Of a DNA stretch of 18,728 nt, positions 1 to 6,619 are shown one piece after another; position 1 is the stretch's first letter, and each line of letters begins with the position of its first letter. The notes beneath the pieces were generated by a model. The model ran no database searches, was not told the DNA's origin, and was given only the letters and a program-made list of their open reading frames with translations. The stretch lies in NCBI GenBank assembly GCA_964576115.1, contig CAZNUA010000049.1:2844-21571 (forward strand), written 5' to 3'. The translations under genes and the position numbers were made by a program. This stretch comes from CAYSYY01 sp964576115 [NCBI: uncultured Gemmatimonadota bacterium]. Lineage in GTDB: Bacteria; Blakebacterota; Blakebacteria; Blakebacterales.

Positions 1-381
1 GGCTTCTACAGCCACGACCGGCTCGACAACAACAAGGTGCCGAGTGCGGAGGAGATCATCCCGGAGTATCAGTCCGTCGCCGTGGGTGACCGGATACCGC
101 TGACCGCGAGCGGGTATATGAAGGTCGAATCGATACAGGCCGACAGTTTCCTCTGCGTGGCCTGTCCCGACCAGGGTGAACCCTGGTTCACCTGGGTCTG
201 GGGGCTCTATCCCGTGGAGGATGGACAGACCCGCCTCGTGGTGCGACTGCGCTGGCACCAGGAGCAGTGGCTGCACACGGTTACGATCCGCCTGTTCGAG
301 ATCATCATGATGAAGCGGCATATGAAGGGAATAAAAAAACGCGCCGAATCCCTGGTGCGGACAATCAACCGGACCGGGTGA
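1..381 (+). CDS. SRPBCC-fold (START/polyketide cyclase-like) protein, 5' end missing
   Basis: The reading frame is open from the first base, so the gene begins outside the window and only the last 126 residues are visible. The Val codon at 37 is internal, not a convincing start. The visible part matches the C-terminal half of SRPBCC small-ligand-binding proteins: a GFYSHD segment, an 'EYQSVAVGDRIPL' strand pair typical of the group, a Trp-rich strand (WFTWVWGLYP), a strand rich in alternating hydrophobics (TRLVVRLRW), then a long basic C-terminal helix (FEIIMMKRHMKGIKKRAESL). In this fold the C-terminal helix closes a hydrophobic pocket over the sheet. No catalytic residues can be assigned, and the ligand is unknown. 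The gene ends 17 bases from the convergent LarA-like gene, and no terminator is evident between them. The family call is from pattern recognition and is fairly secure; the function is not. Confidence 0.7.
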   Translation, partial: GFYSHDRLDNNKVPSAEEIIPEYQSVAVGDRIPLTASGYMKVESIQADSFLCVACPDQGEPWFTWVWGLYPVEDGQTRLVVRLRWHQEQWLHTVTIRLFEIIMMKRHMKGIKKRAESLVRTINRTG

Positions 382-398
382 TCGGGGTATGACACGGA

Positions 399-1694
399 TC
401 AGGTGAGCAGGGCGGTCACCGGGTCGAGCAGGGTGCCCTCTGAATCGAAGCGCAGGGTCTCGCCCCGCCCCAGCACCTCCAGGTCGTCGCGCCGGGTGAC
501 TTCGTCTTCATAGGCCCGGCTCACCCGCAGGATCTCGAGATTCAGGGTGTCGGCGATGTGCATGATACGTGCCGAGTCGGGCTCGATCAGACCGCAGGTC
601 GACAGAGCCGTTTCCAGGCACTCCCGGTCGGTTTCGAGCACGATCGGGCAGCGGGCCTTGTAGGGCACCAGGGCGGTGATGGCATTCAGCCGGGTTTTAT
701 CCCAGTCGATGGCGTCATAGAGCCGGCGGGGGATGAAATCGACCAGGCCGACCCCCAGGGCATTGCCGTGGGTTTCGGGGGTCAGGGCGCGCACCACGAG
801 TCGGGTCACCTCGGCCGGCGGCGGTCGCAGATCCTGGCGGCGCTCCCAGGCGTCGAGACTGCCCCGGCCGGTCACGTTCGGATCGACTCCCACCCCGCTC
901 AGGTTCTTGCCCATCCGGTCCACGAGCAGGACGTCGGCGCTTTCGAAGGGCAGGCGTGCCATGAGCCGGATCGCTTCACCGAGCAGTTCGGCCTCGCGCG
1001 AAAAGATCTCGTCGACCGCCACGGCCGCAATCCGGGCGGTCTGCTCCCGGGCGTTCTCGATGATCGCCAGACCCCCGACCACGTTGGTGCGCCGCACGAC
1101 CACCGATACCGCCTCGCGGGCCAGGGTGGAGAACCCGGTCTGGACCGCGGCCCGGTGATAGAGCGCCGCCCCCTCGAGCTTGCCCAGCCCGATCAGCATC
1201 ATCTTCAACAGACCGCTCTCGACCTCACCCCGGAACTCGGTGTGGGGTTTGACGCGGTTAACGATGAGAATGGCGTCGGCCTCGGCCGCGTGCCGGTCGA
1301 CGTGTACCGGCAGGCCGCGGGTCGTCTCGCCCACCACGACCGTCTTCATCGAAGCCCGGATCGGAGCTCCGACCGCCCCCTCGGTAATACCGAGCGAATC
1401 CAGTACCTCGAGCTGACCCGGGGCGGTGCCGCCGCCGTGACTGCCCATGGCGGGAACCAGGAAGGGCTCGAAGCCCATCTCGCGCAGAGCGCCGACGATC
1501 GAACCGACGATCGGGACCAGGTCGTGGATGCCGCGGCTGCCGACTGGAAGAGCGATAGACGCTCCCGCGGGCACACGGCGTACCAGGTCGAGTTTTTCCA
1601 GTTCGCGAGGTACCGCCTCTTCGGGAGGGGCCTCCCGTTCGGCAGCGAAGTGACGTTTGACGGTGAGCATCTCAGGGTACGTCATGGCAGACAT
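399..1694 (-). CDS. LarA-like nickel-pincer isomerase/racemase domain protein (DUF2088 family)
   Basis: This 431-residue protein resembles the lactate racemase (LarA) superfamily, whose members use a nickel-pincer nucleotide to racemise or epimerise 2-hydroxyacids. Visible candidates for the LarA metal and catalytic residues are His86 (GSHGGGT), His151 (VKPHTEF), Lys164 (GLLKMM) and His180 (LYHRA). Their spacing (65, 13, 16) is close to that of H108, H174, K184 and H200 in Lactobacillus LarA. The length is near LarA's roughly 425 residues. The substrate is unknown, and lactate should not be assumed because the sequence around the second His diverges from true LarA. No pincer-synthesis genes (larB, larC, larE) lie in the window. 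The ATG at 1694 has a second ATG three codons later (1685), and neither has a clear Shine-Dalgarno sequence. The gene diverges from the TPR gene and converges on the SRPBCC gene, so it appears monocistronic. Confidence 0.72.
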   Translation of the reverse strand: MSAMTYPEMLTVKRHFAAEREAPPEEAVPRELEKLDLVRRVPAGASIALPVGSRGIHDLVPIVGSIVGALREMGFEPFLVPAMGSHGGGTAPGQLEVLDSLGITEGAVGAPIRASMKTVVVGETTRGLPVHVDRHAAEADAILIVNRVKPHTEFRGEVESGLLKMMLIGLGKLEGAALYHRAAVQTGFSTLAREAVSVVVRRTNVVGGLAIIENAREQTARIAAVAVDEIFSREAELLGEAIRLMARLPFESADVLLVDRMGKNLSGVGVDPNVTGRGSLDAWERRQDLRPPPAEVTRLVVRALTPETHGNALGVGLVDFIPRRLYDAIDWDKTRLNAITALVPYKARCPIVLETDRECLETALSTCGLIEPDSARIMHIADTLNLEILRVSRAYEDEVTRRDDLEVLGRGETLRFDSEGTLLDPVTALLT

Positions 1695-1763
1695 AAGATG
1701 GGCGCCGGAACCGCCTGCGGGCCAGCGGAAATATACCTCGGTCCAGACCGGCTCGGTGTCGGG

Positions 1764-1782
1764 GGGGATTGCGATAATCCCC
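1764..1782. other. Perfect 7-bp inverted repeat in the divergent intergenic region
   Basis: GGGGATT (1764-1770) and AATCCCC (1776-1782) form a perfect 7-bp stem with a 5-base loop, between the LarA-like gene and the TPR gene. Part of it (TGC followed by GATAAT at 1773-1778) resembles an extended -10 promoter element on the plus strand, but no good -35 is seen 17 bases upstream. It could be an operator or a transcript hairpin. It lacks a T run on either strand, so it is not a typical terminator. Apart from this, 1695-1870 holds nothing recognisable. Confidence 0.3.
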
Positions 1783-1870
1783 GCAACAGCCGCCGCTGTC
1801 GAGGTCGACCCGGAAATGTATGGGCCCGGGTTTTAGATGGTGCCATCGCGAGCGGAGGAAAGCCTGCCCG

Positions 1871-2698
1871 ATGATCGAGCGTGAAGAACTGGAGCGGCTT
1901 TTCCGGGAAGCGAACCGGAAAGCCGAGGCCCGTCAGTACAACAGTGCCATCGCCGTCTACCGCCAGGTGATCACTCTGGCCGGCGACGACGACCCCCTGG
2001 CCGCCGAATGCGCTCATTGGGGGATCGGTGAAGCTTCTCTTTCGGCGGGCAACTACCCCGAAGCGCTCGTAGCGCTGCAATCAGCCCTGGCCATCAATCC
2101 GGTCGAAGCGGCGTATCATTATCTGCTCGGCGTCGTATATACCCGACTGGGAGCACGCGACGAAGCCCTGGCCGCTCTGGGCCGGGCGTTCGAGTTGGAA
2201 CCGCGTAAACCCAAGGTACTACGCGGTTACGGCTGGGCTCTGCACCGGTTTGGATACCACCGGAGGGGTATGACGATGCTACACCAGGCTCTGGCAAATA
2301 ATCCCGATGACACACTGACCCTGACCGAACTCGGCTGGGCGTACGCCCTCGAAGGTCGGTACCCGGAATCGCTTGTCTGCCTGGAGCGGGCCCGGGAGTG
2401 CGATCCGGTTTCCTTCAGTATCACAGCGGCGCTGGCCACCGTCGAACGACTCGATTCCAATCCGCCCTCGAGCGGGTTCATTCCCGCCACCGGTCCGATC
2501 CTGCTCACGGTCGACGACGATTGGGATGACGAGGACGAGATCTGGGACGACGATGATGACGGCGATGACGAGGCTGACTGGGACGAGGAGTGGGAAGACG
2601 AGGATGACGATGACGGGTGGGACGGTGAAGGCGAAGATGAGAACTGTGAGGACGACGAGGAGTGGGAGGATGACGATAACGAGATAGATATCAGCTGA
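1871..2698 (+). CDS. TPR-repeat protein with a highly acidic C-terminal tail
   Basis: The protein has 275 residues. An upstream in-frame ATG at 1820 exists, but ATG 1871 is preferred because GGAGGAA lies 10 bases before it and the extra 17 residues look unlike coding sequence. Residues 5-190 form about five tetratricopeptide helix pairs with the usual pattern (YNSAIAVYRQVI; NYPEALVALQSALAINP; ARDEALAALGRAFELEP; RRGMTMLHQALANNP; RYPESLVCLERARECDP). TPR arrays are protein-interaction scaffolds. Residues 215-273 are almost entirely Asp and Glu with scattered Trp (WDDEDEIWDDDDD and similar). No signal peptide or membrane segment is visible, so a cytosolic adaptor is likely. Acidic tails elsewhere act as nucleic-acid mimics, chaperone-like entropic tails or ribosome/histone-like protein binders; which applies here is unknown. 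The gene stands alone, followed by strong hairpins and a terminator shared with mdh. Confidence 0.85.
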   Translation: MIEREELERLFREANRKAEARQYNSAIAVYRQVITLAGDDDPLAAECAHWGIGEASLSAGNYPEALVALQSALAINPVEAAYHYLLGVVYTRLGARDEALAALGRAFELEPRKPKVLRGYGWALHRFGYHRRGMTMLHQALANNPDDTLTLTELGWAYALEGRYPESLVCLERARECDPVSFSITAALATVERLDSNPPSSGFIPATGPILLTVDDDWDDEDEIWDDDDDGDDEADWDEEWEDEDDDDGWDGEGEDENCEDDEEWEDDDNEIDIS

Positions 2699-2726
2699 GG
2701 TTCACCGGTCAGCATCGGTTCTCGTG

Positions 2727-2750
2727 TGGTGCGCCATGCCTGGCGCACCA
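2727..2750. other. Perfect 10-bp hairpin after the TPR gene
   Basis: TGGTGCGCCA (2727-2736) and TGGCGCACCA (2741-2750) are exact reverse complements around a TGCC loop. On the plus strand it is followed by TAAAAAAG, not a T run, so alone it is not an intrinsic terminator for the TPR gene. It could stabilise that mRNA's 3' end or work with the adjacent terminator. For the mdh transcript coming the other way it lies just beyond the terminator T run. Confidence 0.6.
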
Positions 2751-2751
2751 T

Positions 2752-2795
2752 AAAAAAGACCCGGTCCGCACGAAAGGGACCGGGCCTTTTTCTTT
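2752..2795. terminator. Bidirectional intrinsic terminator between the TPR gene and mdh
   Basis: CCCGGTCC (2760-2767) pairs with GGACCGGG (2777-2784). On the plus strand the stem is followed by CCTTTTTCTTT, terminating the TPR transcript. On the minus strand the same stem is followed by TCTTTTTTA (the A run at 2752-2757), terminating the mdh transcript. This convergent arrangement supports both gene ends. Confidence 0.88.
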
Positions 2796-2802
2796 CCCTC
2801 TT

Positions 2803-3735
2803 TTACAGCTCGACGAGCTCGAGCTGCTCCTTGACGTGAGCGGCACTGGTGTGCAGGGCTTCCCGCTCGGTATCGGTCAGTTCGACCTCAATGATCCCCT
2901 CCAGACCGTTCGCTCCGATCTTGCAGGGAACGCCGACGAAGGTGCCCTCGATCCCGTACTCGCCCTCGAGGTAGGCCGAGCAGGGCAGGATCCGCTTCTT
3001 GTCACGTACGATGCTTTCGACCATCTGTGCGGCAGCTACGCCGGGGGCGTAGTAGGCACTGCCGGTCTTGAGCAGACCGACGATCTCGCCGCCGCCCTTG
3101 CGGGTGCGCTCGACCAGAGCCTCGATGTCATCGGCCCCCAAAAGTTGCGGAAGCGGGATCCCGCCGATCGTGGTGTAACTGGGAAGCGGTACCATGCTGT
3201 CTCCGTGACCGCCCAGTACCATGGCCTGGATGTCCTCGACCGAAACATCGAGCTTCATGGCAATGAAGGAGCGGAATCGGGCGGTGTCGAGAATCCCCGC
3301 CATACCGAAGACCCGGTTCTTCGGGAAGCCCGAAACCTTCCAAGACACCCAGGTCATCACGTCGAGCGGATTGGCGACCATGATGATGATCGCATCGGGG
3401 CTCGCCTTGGCGGCCCCGGCCGTCACGGCCTTGGCGATCGCCACATTGGCGTCCCTCAGGTCATCGCGAGACATGCCGGGTTTGCGCGGCATGCCCGAGG
3501 TAATGACGACGATATCGCTGCCTTCGCTCGGACCGTAGTCGTTCGCGCCGGTGATCCGGGTGTCGAAGCCGGAAACCGGTGCGGATTCCCACATGTCAAG
3601 AGCTTTGCCCTGAGGCATGTCCTCGATGATGTCGACCAGGACGATCTCTCGGGCCAACTCTTTCAGAGCACAGTACTGGGTAACAGTGGCACCGACATGT
3701 CCGGCGCCGACAACGGTAATCTTCTGTGCACCCAC
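2803..3735 (-). CDS. mdh: Malate dehydrogenase (LDH-like type)
   Basis: This is an NAD-dependent enzyme of 310 residues that interconverts malate and oxaloacetate in the TCA cycle. The N-terminal Rossmann fold is marked by GAGHVG (10-15), and Asp35 at the end of strand 2 favours NAD over NADP. Substrate-binding arginines are seen at Arg84 (MPRKPG), Arg90 (MSRDDL) and Arg153 (LDTARFR). The Asp150-His177 catalytic pair is present, the His within [10 protein letters not shown]. Arg84 within MPRKPGM, where lactate dehydrogenases carry Gln, argues for malate rather than lactate as substrate. The start is GTG at 3735, with AAAGGG about 8 bases upstream. Length and motifs match the LDH-like MDH group common in many bacteria. 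The gene lies 30 bases downstream of rpmA and is the last gene of the L21/L27 cluster, ending at the bidirectional terminator. Confidence 0.96.
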   Translation of the reverse strand: MGAQKITVVGAGHVGATVTQYCALKELAREIVLVDIIEDMPQGKALDMWESAPVSGFDTRITGANDYGPSEGSDIVVITSGMPRKPGMSRDDLRDANVAIAKAVTAGAAKASPDAIIIMVANPLDVMTWVSWKVSGFPKNRVFGMAGILDTARFRSFIAMKLDVSVEDIQAMVLGGHGDSMVPLPSYTTIGGIPLPQLLGADDIEALVERTRKGGGEIVGLLKTGSAYYAPGVAAAQMVESIVRDKKRILPCSAYLEGEYGIEGTFVGVPCKIGANGLEGIIEVELTDTEREALHTSAAHVKEQLELVEL

Positions 3736-3765
3736 GGGATTCGCCCTTTCGTTTGGATCTTTCGT

Positions 3766-4032
3766 TTAGTTGGAGACCTCAACGGGTTCGACGCGTACCT
3801 GTTTCCGGTTCCGTCCCCGGCGCTCGAATACCACCGTCCCGTCCACGAGTGCGAAGAGGCTGTCGTCCCCACCGCGGCCCACATTGGGGCCGGGGTGGAT
3901 TCTGGTTCCCCTCTGCCGCACCAGAATTGTTCCCGCCGTCACCGTCTGGCCGCCGTAGCGTTTCACACCCAGGAACTGCGGTTGACTGTCACGCCCGTTC
4001 CGGCTCGAACCGACACCTTTCTTGTGTGCCAT
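3766..4032 (-). CDS. rpmA: 50S ribosomal protein L27
   Basis: This 88-residue basic protein is L27 of the large ribosomal subunit, whose N-terminal tail reaches towards the peptidyl transferase centre. It begins [16 protein letters not shown], the family signature, followed by [22 protein letters not shown] and the C-terminal GTVVFERRG strand. There is no N-terminal extension of the cleaved Firmicutes type, so Ala2 is probably exposed after Met removal. The ATG is preceded by GGGAGGAT about 5 bases upstream, in the 14-base gap after rplU, so the two are co-transcribed and probably made in equal amounts. Length and sequence are typical. Confidence 0.98.
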   Translation of the reverse strand: MAHKKGVGSSRNGRDSQPQFLGVKRYGGQTVTAGTILVRQRGTRIHPGPNVGRGGDDSLFALVDGTVVFERRGRNRKQVRVEPVEVSN

Positions 4033-4046
4033 GGTATCCTCCCGAC

Positions 4047-4364
4047 CTAGGCCGTCGTGACCTTCGTCACAACGGCTTCGGTGAAGCGCTGCCGGTGGCC
4101 GATGAGCCGGCGGTATTTCTTGCGCCGTTTCTTCTTCACGATGGTTACCTTCCGGTCCCGACCGTGACCCAGAATCTCCAGGCTGACGTTCGCCCCCGGA
4201 ACCTCCGGCGTACCGATGGCGGTGTCCTTCTCGCTGCGCAGCAGCAAAACCCGATCGGCATCCACCTTTGTACCAGCCTCAAGCCCGTCGTGGAAGGGAA
4301 TCCGTATGACGTCCCCTTCGCTGACGACCATCTGCAGGCCTTTGATCTCGATTACTGCGTACAC
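4047..4364 (-). CDS. rplU: 50S ribosomal protein L21
   Basis: L21 (105 residues) binds 23S rRNA in the large subunit. The frame is open further upstream to an ATG at 4511, but the GTG at 4364 is chosen. Family members begin (M)YAVIEI, exactly what follows this GTG, and GGAGGG lies 6 bases before it (4371-4376). The extra 49 residues of the longer version are unlike L21. The C-terminal half has the expected basic [20 protein letters not shown] stretch that contacts rRNA. It forms the usual pair with rpmA. The 183-base gap from rng holds a GC-rich hairpin that may be a leader element. Confidence 0.97.
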   Translation of the reverse strand: MYAVIEIKGLQMVVSEGDVIRIPFHDGLEAGTKVDADRVLLLRSEKDTAIGTPEVPGANVSLEILGHGRDRKVTIVKKKRRKKYRRLIGHRQRFTEAVVTKVTTA

Positions 4365-4401
4365 CCCGATCCCTCCATCTGTTGCGGGATCTCCCACCGT
4401 A

Positions 4402-4421
4402 CCGGCCGCCTCAGCGGCCGG
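4402..4421 (-). promoter_or_regulatory. rplU leader hairpin (candidate ribosomal-protein leader)
   Basis: In the rplU transcript CCGGCCGC, a TGAG loop and GCGGCCGG form a perfect 8-bp stem about 38 bases before the GTG start. Some bacteria have structured L21 leaders used for autoregulation. Here the hairpin is seen directly but the role is inferred. Two exact TTGACA hexamers lie upstream on the same strand (4513-4518 and 4452-4457). Neither has a good -10 at 16-18 bases, so a rplU promoter in 4422-4547 is plausible but not fixed. Confidence 0.4.
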
Positions 4422-4547
4422 ACATGGCAAAGAACGCCCTTTGGTACCCGCTGTCAAGTTTCCTGGACCTCGTCGTCCCGTACTTACTGTACGCCGCACA
4501 AGGGAACGCAACTGTCAACGCCGAGATTGCCGGACAGACCCGCCGTA

Positions 4548-6143
4548 TCAGGTCACGAATTCGGAGGTCACATACCGTTTGCGCCGCACACTGTAGACCT
4601 CGAAATCGTCGGCCGGCAGTTTCGGGTTCTCCTCGACCTGAACCCGCAACCGGAACCGACTCTGTATCATCCGTACCAGGCGACCGTTCTCCTCCTGCAG
4701 GTGAGCGGCCACTTCGGGATGGACTTCGAGCCGGTACTTGCGGTCACGCGAACCGACCCGGGCCCGCTGGAACCAGCGCTCGATCTTGGTCGTCACCGTC
4801 TCACGGCTCAAAACCCGTCCGGTTCCGCTGCAGGTCGGGCAGGTCTCCGAGAGGGTGTGGTAGAGACTGGGCCGGACCCGCTGACGGGTCAGTTCCACCA
4901 GACCGAATTCCGAGAAGTCGGAGATATTGAATTTGGCCCGGCCCTGTTTCATGCCGGCCCGCAGCTCCCCGAGCACCTGCCGCTGGTGACCGGGATCGTC
5001 CATGTCGATGAAATCGACGACCACGATGCCGCCGATATCGCGCAGACGCAGCTGCCGGGCGATTTCCTTGGCAGCTTCGATGTTGGTTCGCAGAATCGTC
5101 TGAGCCTGATCCTTCGAGCCGACATAGCGGCCGGTGTTGACATCGACGCAGACCATTCCCTCGGTATGCTCGATGATGATGTTCCCGCCCCGTTTGAGCC
5201 AGACTTTGCGATCCATCGTCTTCTTGATCTCAGGCTCGATATCGTACTTGTCGAAGATCGGCTCTTTACCTCGGTACAGATGCACGCGGTCGAGCAGATG
5301 CGGAGCCACATCGCGCAGGTAGCGTCTGGTCTCGTCGTAAATCCTCTTGGAGTCCACCATCAGGCGCGAAATGTGCGCCCCGAAGACGTCCCGGATGATG
5401 CTGGTCGCAAAACCGGTCTCTTCGTGCAGCCGGCTTGGCGCCGGCAGGGTCTGGTAATTGCGCTGGATGTCTTCCCAGCGTTTGACCTGGCGTTCCAGAT
5501 CGCTCTGGATGGCCTTCTGGTCTTTACCTTCGGCTTCGGTCCGCAGGATGACACCGAGCTGTTTCGGCTTGATGTTGCGGACGATCCTGTAGAGGCGCCG
5601 GCGTTCGTTCCGGTCGGATATCTTGCGGCTGATGCCGATCTTGGAATCGGCTGTCAGCAGGACGAGAAACCGTCCGGGGAGGCTGACCTGGGTCGTGAGG
5701 CGCGGTCCTTTGGTACCGATCGGCTCCTTGGTGACCTGAACCATGATGTCCTGGTTCCGGTTGAGCCGCTGTTCGATCGGCCGATGTTCGCTGTTCCCCT
5801 TCTGCGAGCGGGAGCGGCTGCGGCGCGAACCGTTACGCCCCTTTTTCTGGCCGCCATCCTCGGAATCATCATCCTCTTCGTATTCCACGTCGAGGGTGGC
5901 GGTGATCTCTTCCATCCGGGCTGAAACATCGGAGACATGCAGGAAAGCGCTCATCTCCAGACCGATGTCCACGAATGCGGCCTGCATGCCCGGCAACACA
6001 GTCTTGACAACGCCCTTGTACACGTTTCCAACGATACGGACGTTGTCGGGCCGCTCGACATCAAGTTCGACCAGCTGGCCATCCTCCAGCAACGCGATGC
6101 GCTCTTCGGTAGCACCGACGTTGATGAAGATCTCTTTTTTCAC
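4548..6143 (-). CDS. rng: Ribonuclease G/E family endoribonuclease
   Basis: This 531-residue endonuclease cleaves single-stranded AU-rich RNA, matures rRNA 5' ends and takes part in mRNA decay. The order seen is: an N-terminal RNase H-like part, an S1 domain from about residue 37 (NVYKGVVKTVLPGMQAAFVDIG), the 5'-phosphate sensor region, then a DNase I-like catalytic core with Asp334 (VDVNTG) and Asp377 (VVDFIDM). These are 43 apart, exactly as D303 and D346 in E. coli RNase E. The Zn-link cysteines are Cys435 and Cys438 (CPTC). There is no long RNase E C-terminal scaffold, so it is RNase G-like. An insert of roughly 35 residues in the S1 domain (about 87-122) is acidic then Arg/Ser-rich. The start is GTG, with GGAGGGGG 11 bases upstream. 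Its place before rplU-rpmA is common in bacteria. Confidence 0.95.
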   Translation of the reverse strand: MKKEIFINVGATEERIALLEDGQLVELDVERPDNVRIVGNVYKGVVKTVLPGMQAAFVDIGLEMSAFLHVSDVSARMEEITATLDVEYEEDDDSEDGGQKKGRNGSRRSRSRSQKGNSEHRPIEQRLNRNQDIMVQVTKEPIGTKGPRLTTQVSLPGRFLVLLTADSKIGISRKISDRNERRRLYRIVRNIKPKQLGVILRTEAEGKDQKAIQSDLERQVKRWEDIQRNYQTLPAPSRLHEETGFATSIIRDVFGAHISRLMVDSKRIYDETRRYLRDVAPHLLDRVHLYRGKEPIFDKYDIEPEIKKTMDRKVWLKRGGNIIIEHTEGMVCVDVNTGRYVGSKDQAQTILRTNIEAAKEIARQLRLRDIGGIVVVDFIDMDDPGHQRQVLGELRAGMKQGRAKFNISDFSEFGLVELTRQRVRPSLYHTLSETCPTCSGTGRVLSRETVTTKIERWFQRARVGSRDRKYRLEVHPEVAAHLQEENGRLVRMIQSRFRLRVQVEENPKLPADDFEVYSVRRKRYVTSEFVT

Positions 6144-6266
6144 GTACTCTCTCGCCCCCTCCGGCGATCGCTCCTTTGTGGGTTCTGAGGGGTTGGAGCA
6201 GATTCCAGTACGGGTGGAGGGCCCAGGTATCCGAACGAGTCTGCGTGGCCGGTAAAGAAGCGGGGC

Positions 6267-6464
6267 CTAGCTGAATACTTCTGATTCGTTACACGAACAG
6301 TAGCTCTGCATGGTCCTGCGGAATCGCAGGGCCCCGGTCCGCTCGGAGACCGTGGGAGAAATGACCAGAACGGGCTTGATGGTCTCTCCACACTGTGGAC
6401 AGAGATCGCCTCTCTGCTCCCGTGCCTTGGCGATCTTATCCGCGAATGTTTTCCCTTTAGCCAT
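6267..6464 (-). CDS. Small zinc-ribbon-like protein, function unknown
   Basis: This 65-residue protein is not recognised as a named family. Residues 1-20 are basic and helical (MAKGKTFADKIAKAREQRG), then come CPQC (22-25) and, after about 30 residues, YCSC (55-58). Together these could form a four-cysteine zinc ribbon. The middle (ETIKPVLVISPTVSERTG) is strand-like. The ATG has a weak AAGGAT element about 9 bases upstream. Real coding is supported by the protein-like composition, the paired Cys motifs and its place in line with the other minus-strand genes, between GGGP synthase and rng. Lacking any other domain, it may bind RNA or ribosomes, but that is a guess. It could equally be a lineage-specific protein; a search for homologues next to rng would tell. 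Confidence 0.7.
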   Translation of the reverse strand: MAKGKTFADKIAKAREQRGDLCPQCGETIKPVLVISPTVSERTGALRFRRTMQSYCSCNESEVFS

Positions 6465-6490
6465 GGGAATCGGATCCTTCGCTGGCGGTA

Positions 6491-6511
6491 CCCGGGGCTC
6501 AGAGCCCCGGG
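6491..6511 (-). other. GC-rich hairpin in the leader of the small zinc-ribbon gene
   Basis: CCCGGGGC (6491-6498) pairs with GCCCCGGG (6504-6511) around a 5-base loop, about 26 bases before the ATG of the 65-aa gene. There is no T run after it on the minus strand, so it is not a classical terminator. The rest of 6512-6619 has an A+T-rich patch (TTATTATTT on the minus strand near 6576-6584). A TTGACA hexamer lies at 6606-6611, but the spacing of 21-22 bases is too long for a confident promoter. Confidence 0.4.
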
Positions 6512-6619
6512 AACCGGCCGGAAATGCTGTCAGAGCATCGTCTCAGGATCAGCTCAACCGGCCACAAACTCACAGAAATAATAAGTTCGCTCTGAAACAG
6601 GAGAGTGTCAAACGTATTG

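Noticed and set aside
1761-1782. Riboswitch in the LarA/TPR intergenic region
   Set aside because: Only one short hairpin is present, without conserved aptamer motifs that I could recognise.
558-1874. 438-codon open frame on the plus strand
   Set aside because: Antisense to the LarA-like gene, whose conserved His/Lys residues support the minus strand.
2227-2751. Serine-rich open frame on the minus strand
   Set aside because: It is the complement of the GAC/GAT/GAG codons of the acidic TPR tail and runs through the terminator region.
3726-5924. 732-codon open frame on the plus strand
   Set aside because: It lies antisense to mdh, rpmA, rplU and rng, crosses several real genes, and its translation (Pro/Arg/Asp-rich) has no domain pattern. 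It is a shadow caused by high GC.
6578-6611. Promoter for the 65-aa gene (TTGACA and TATTAT)
   Set aside because: The spacing of 22 bases is outside the normal 16-18, so only mentioned as a possibility.
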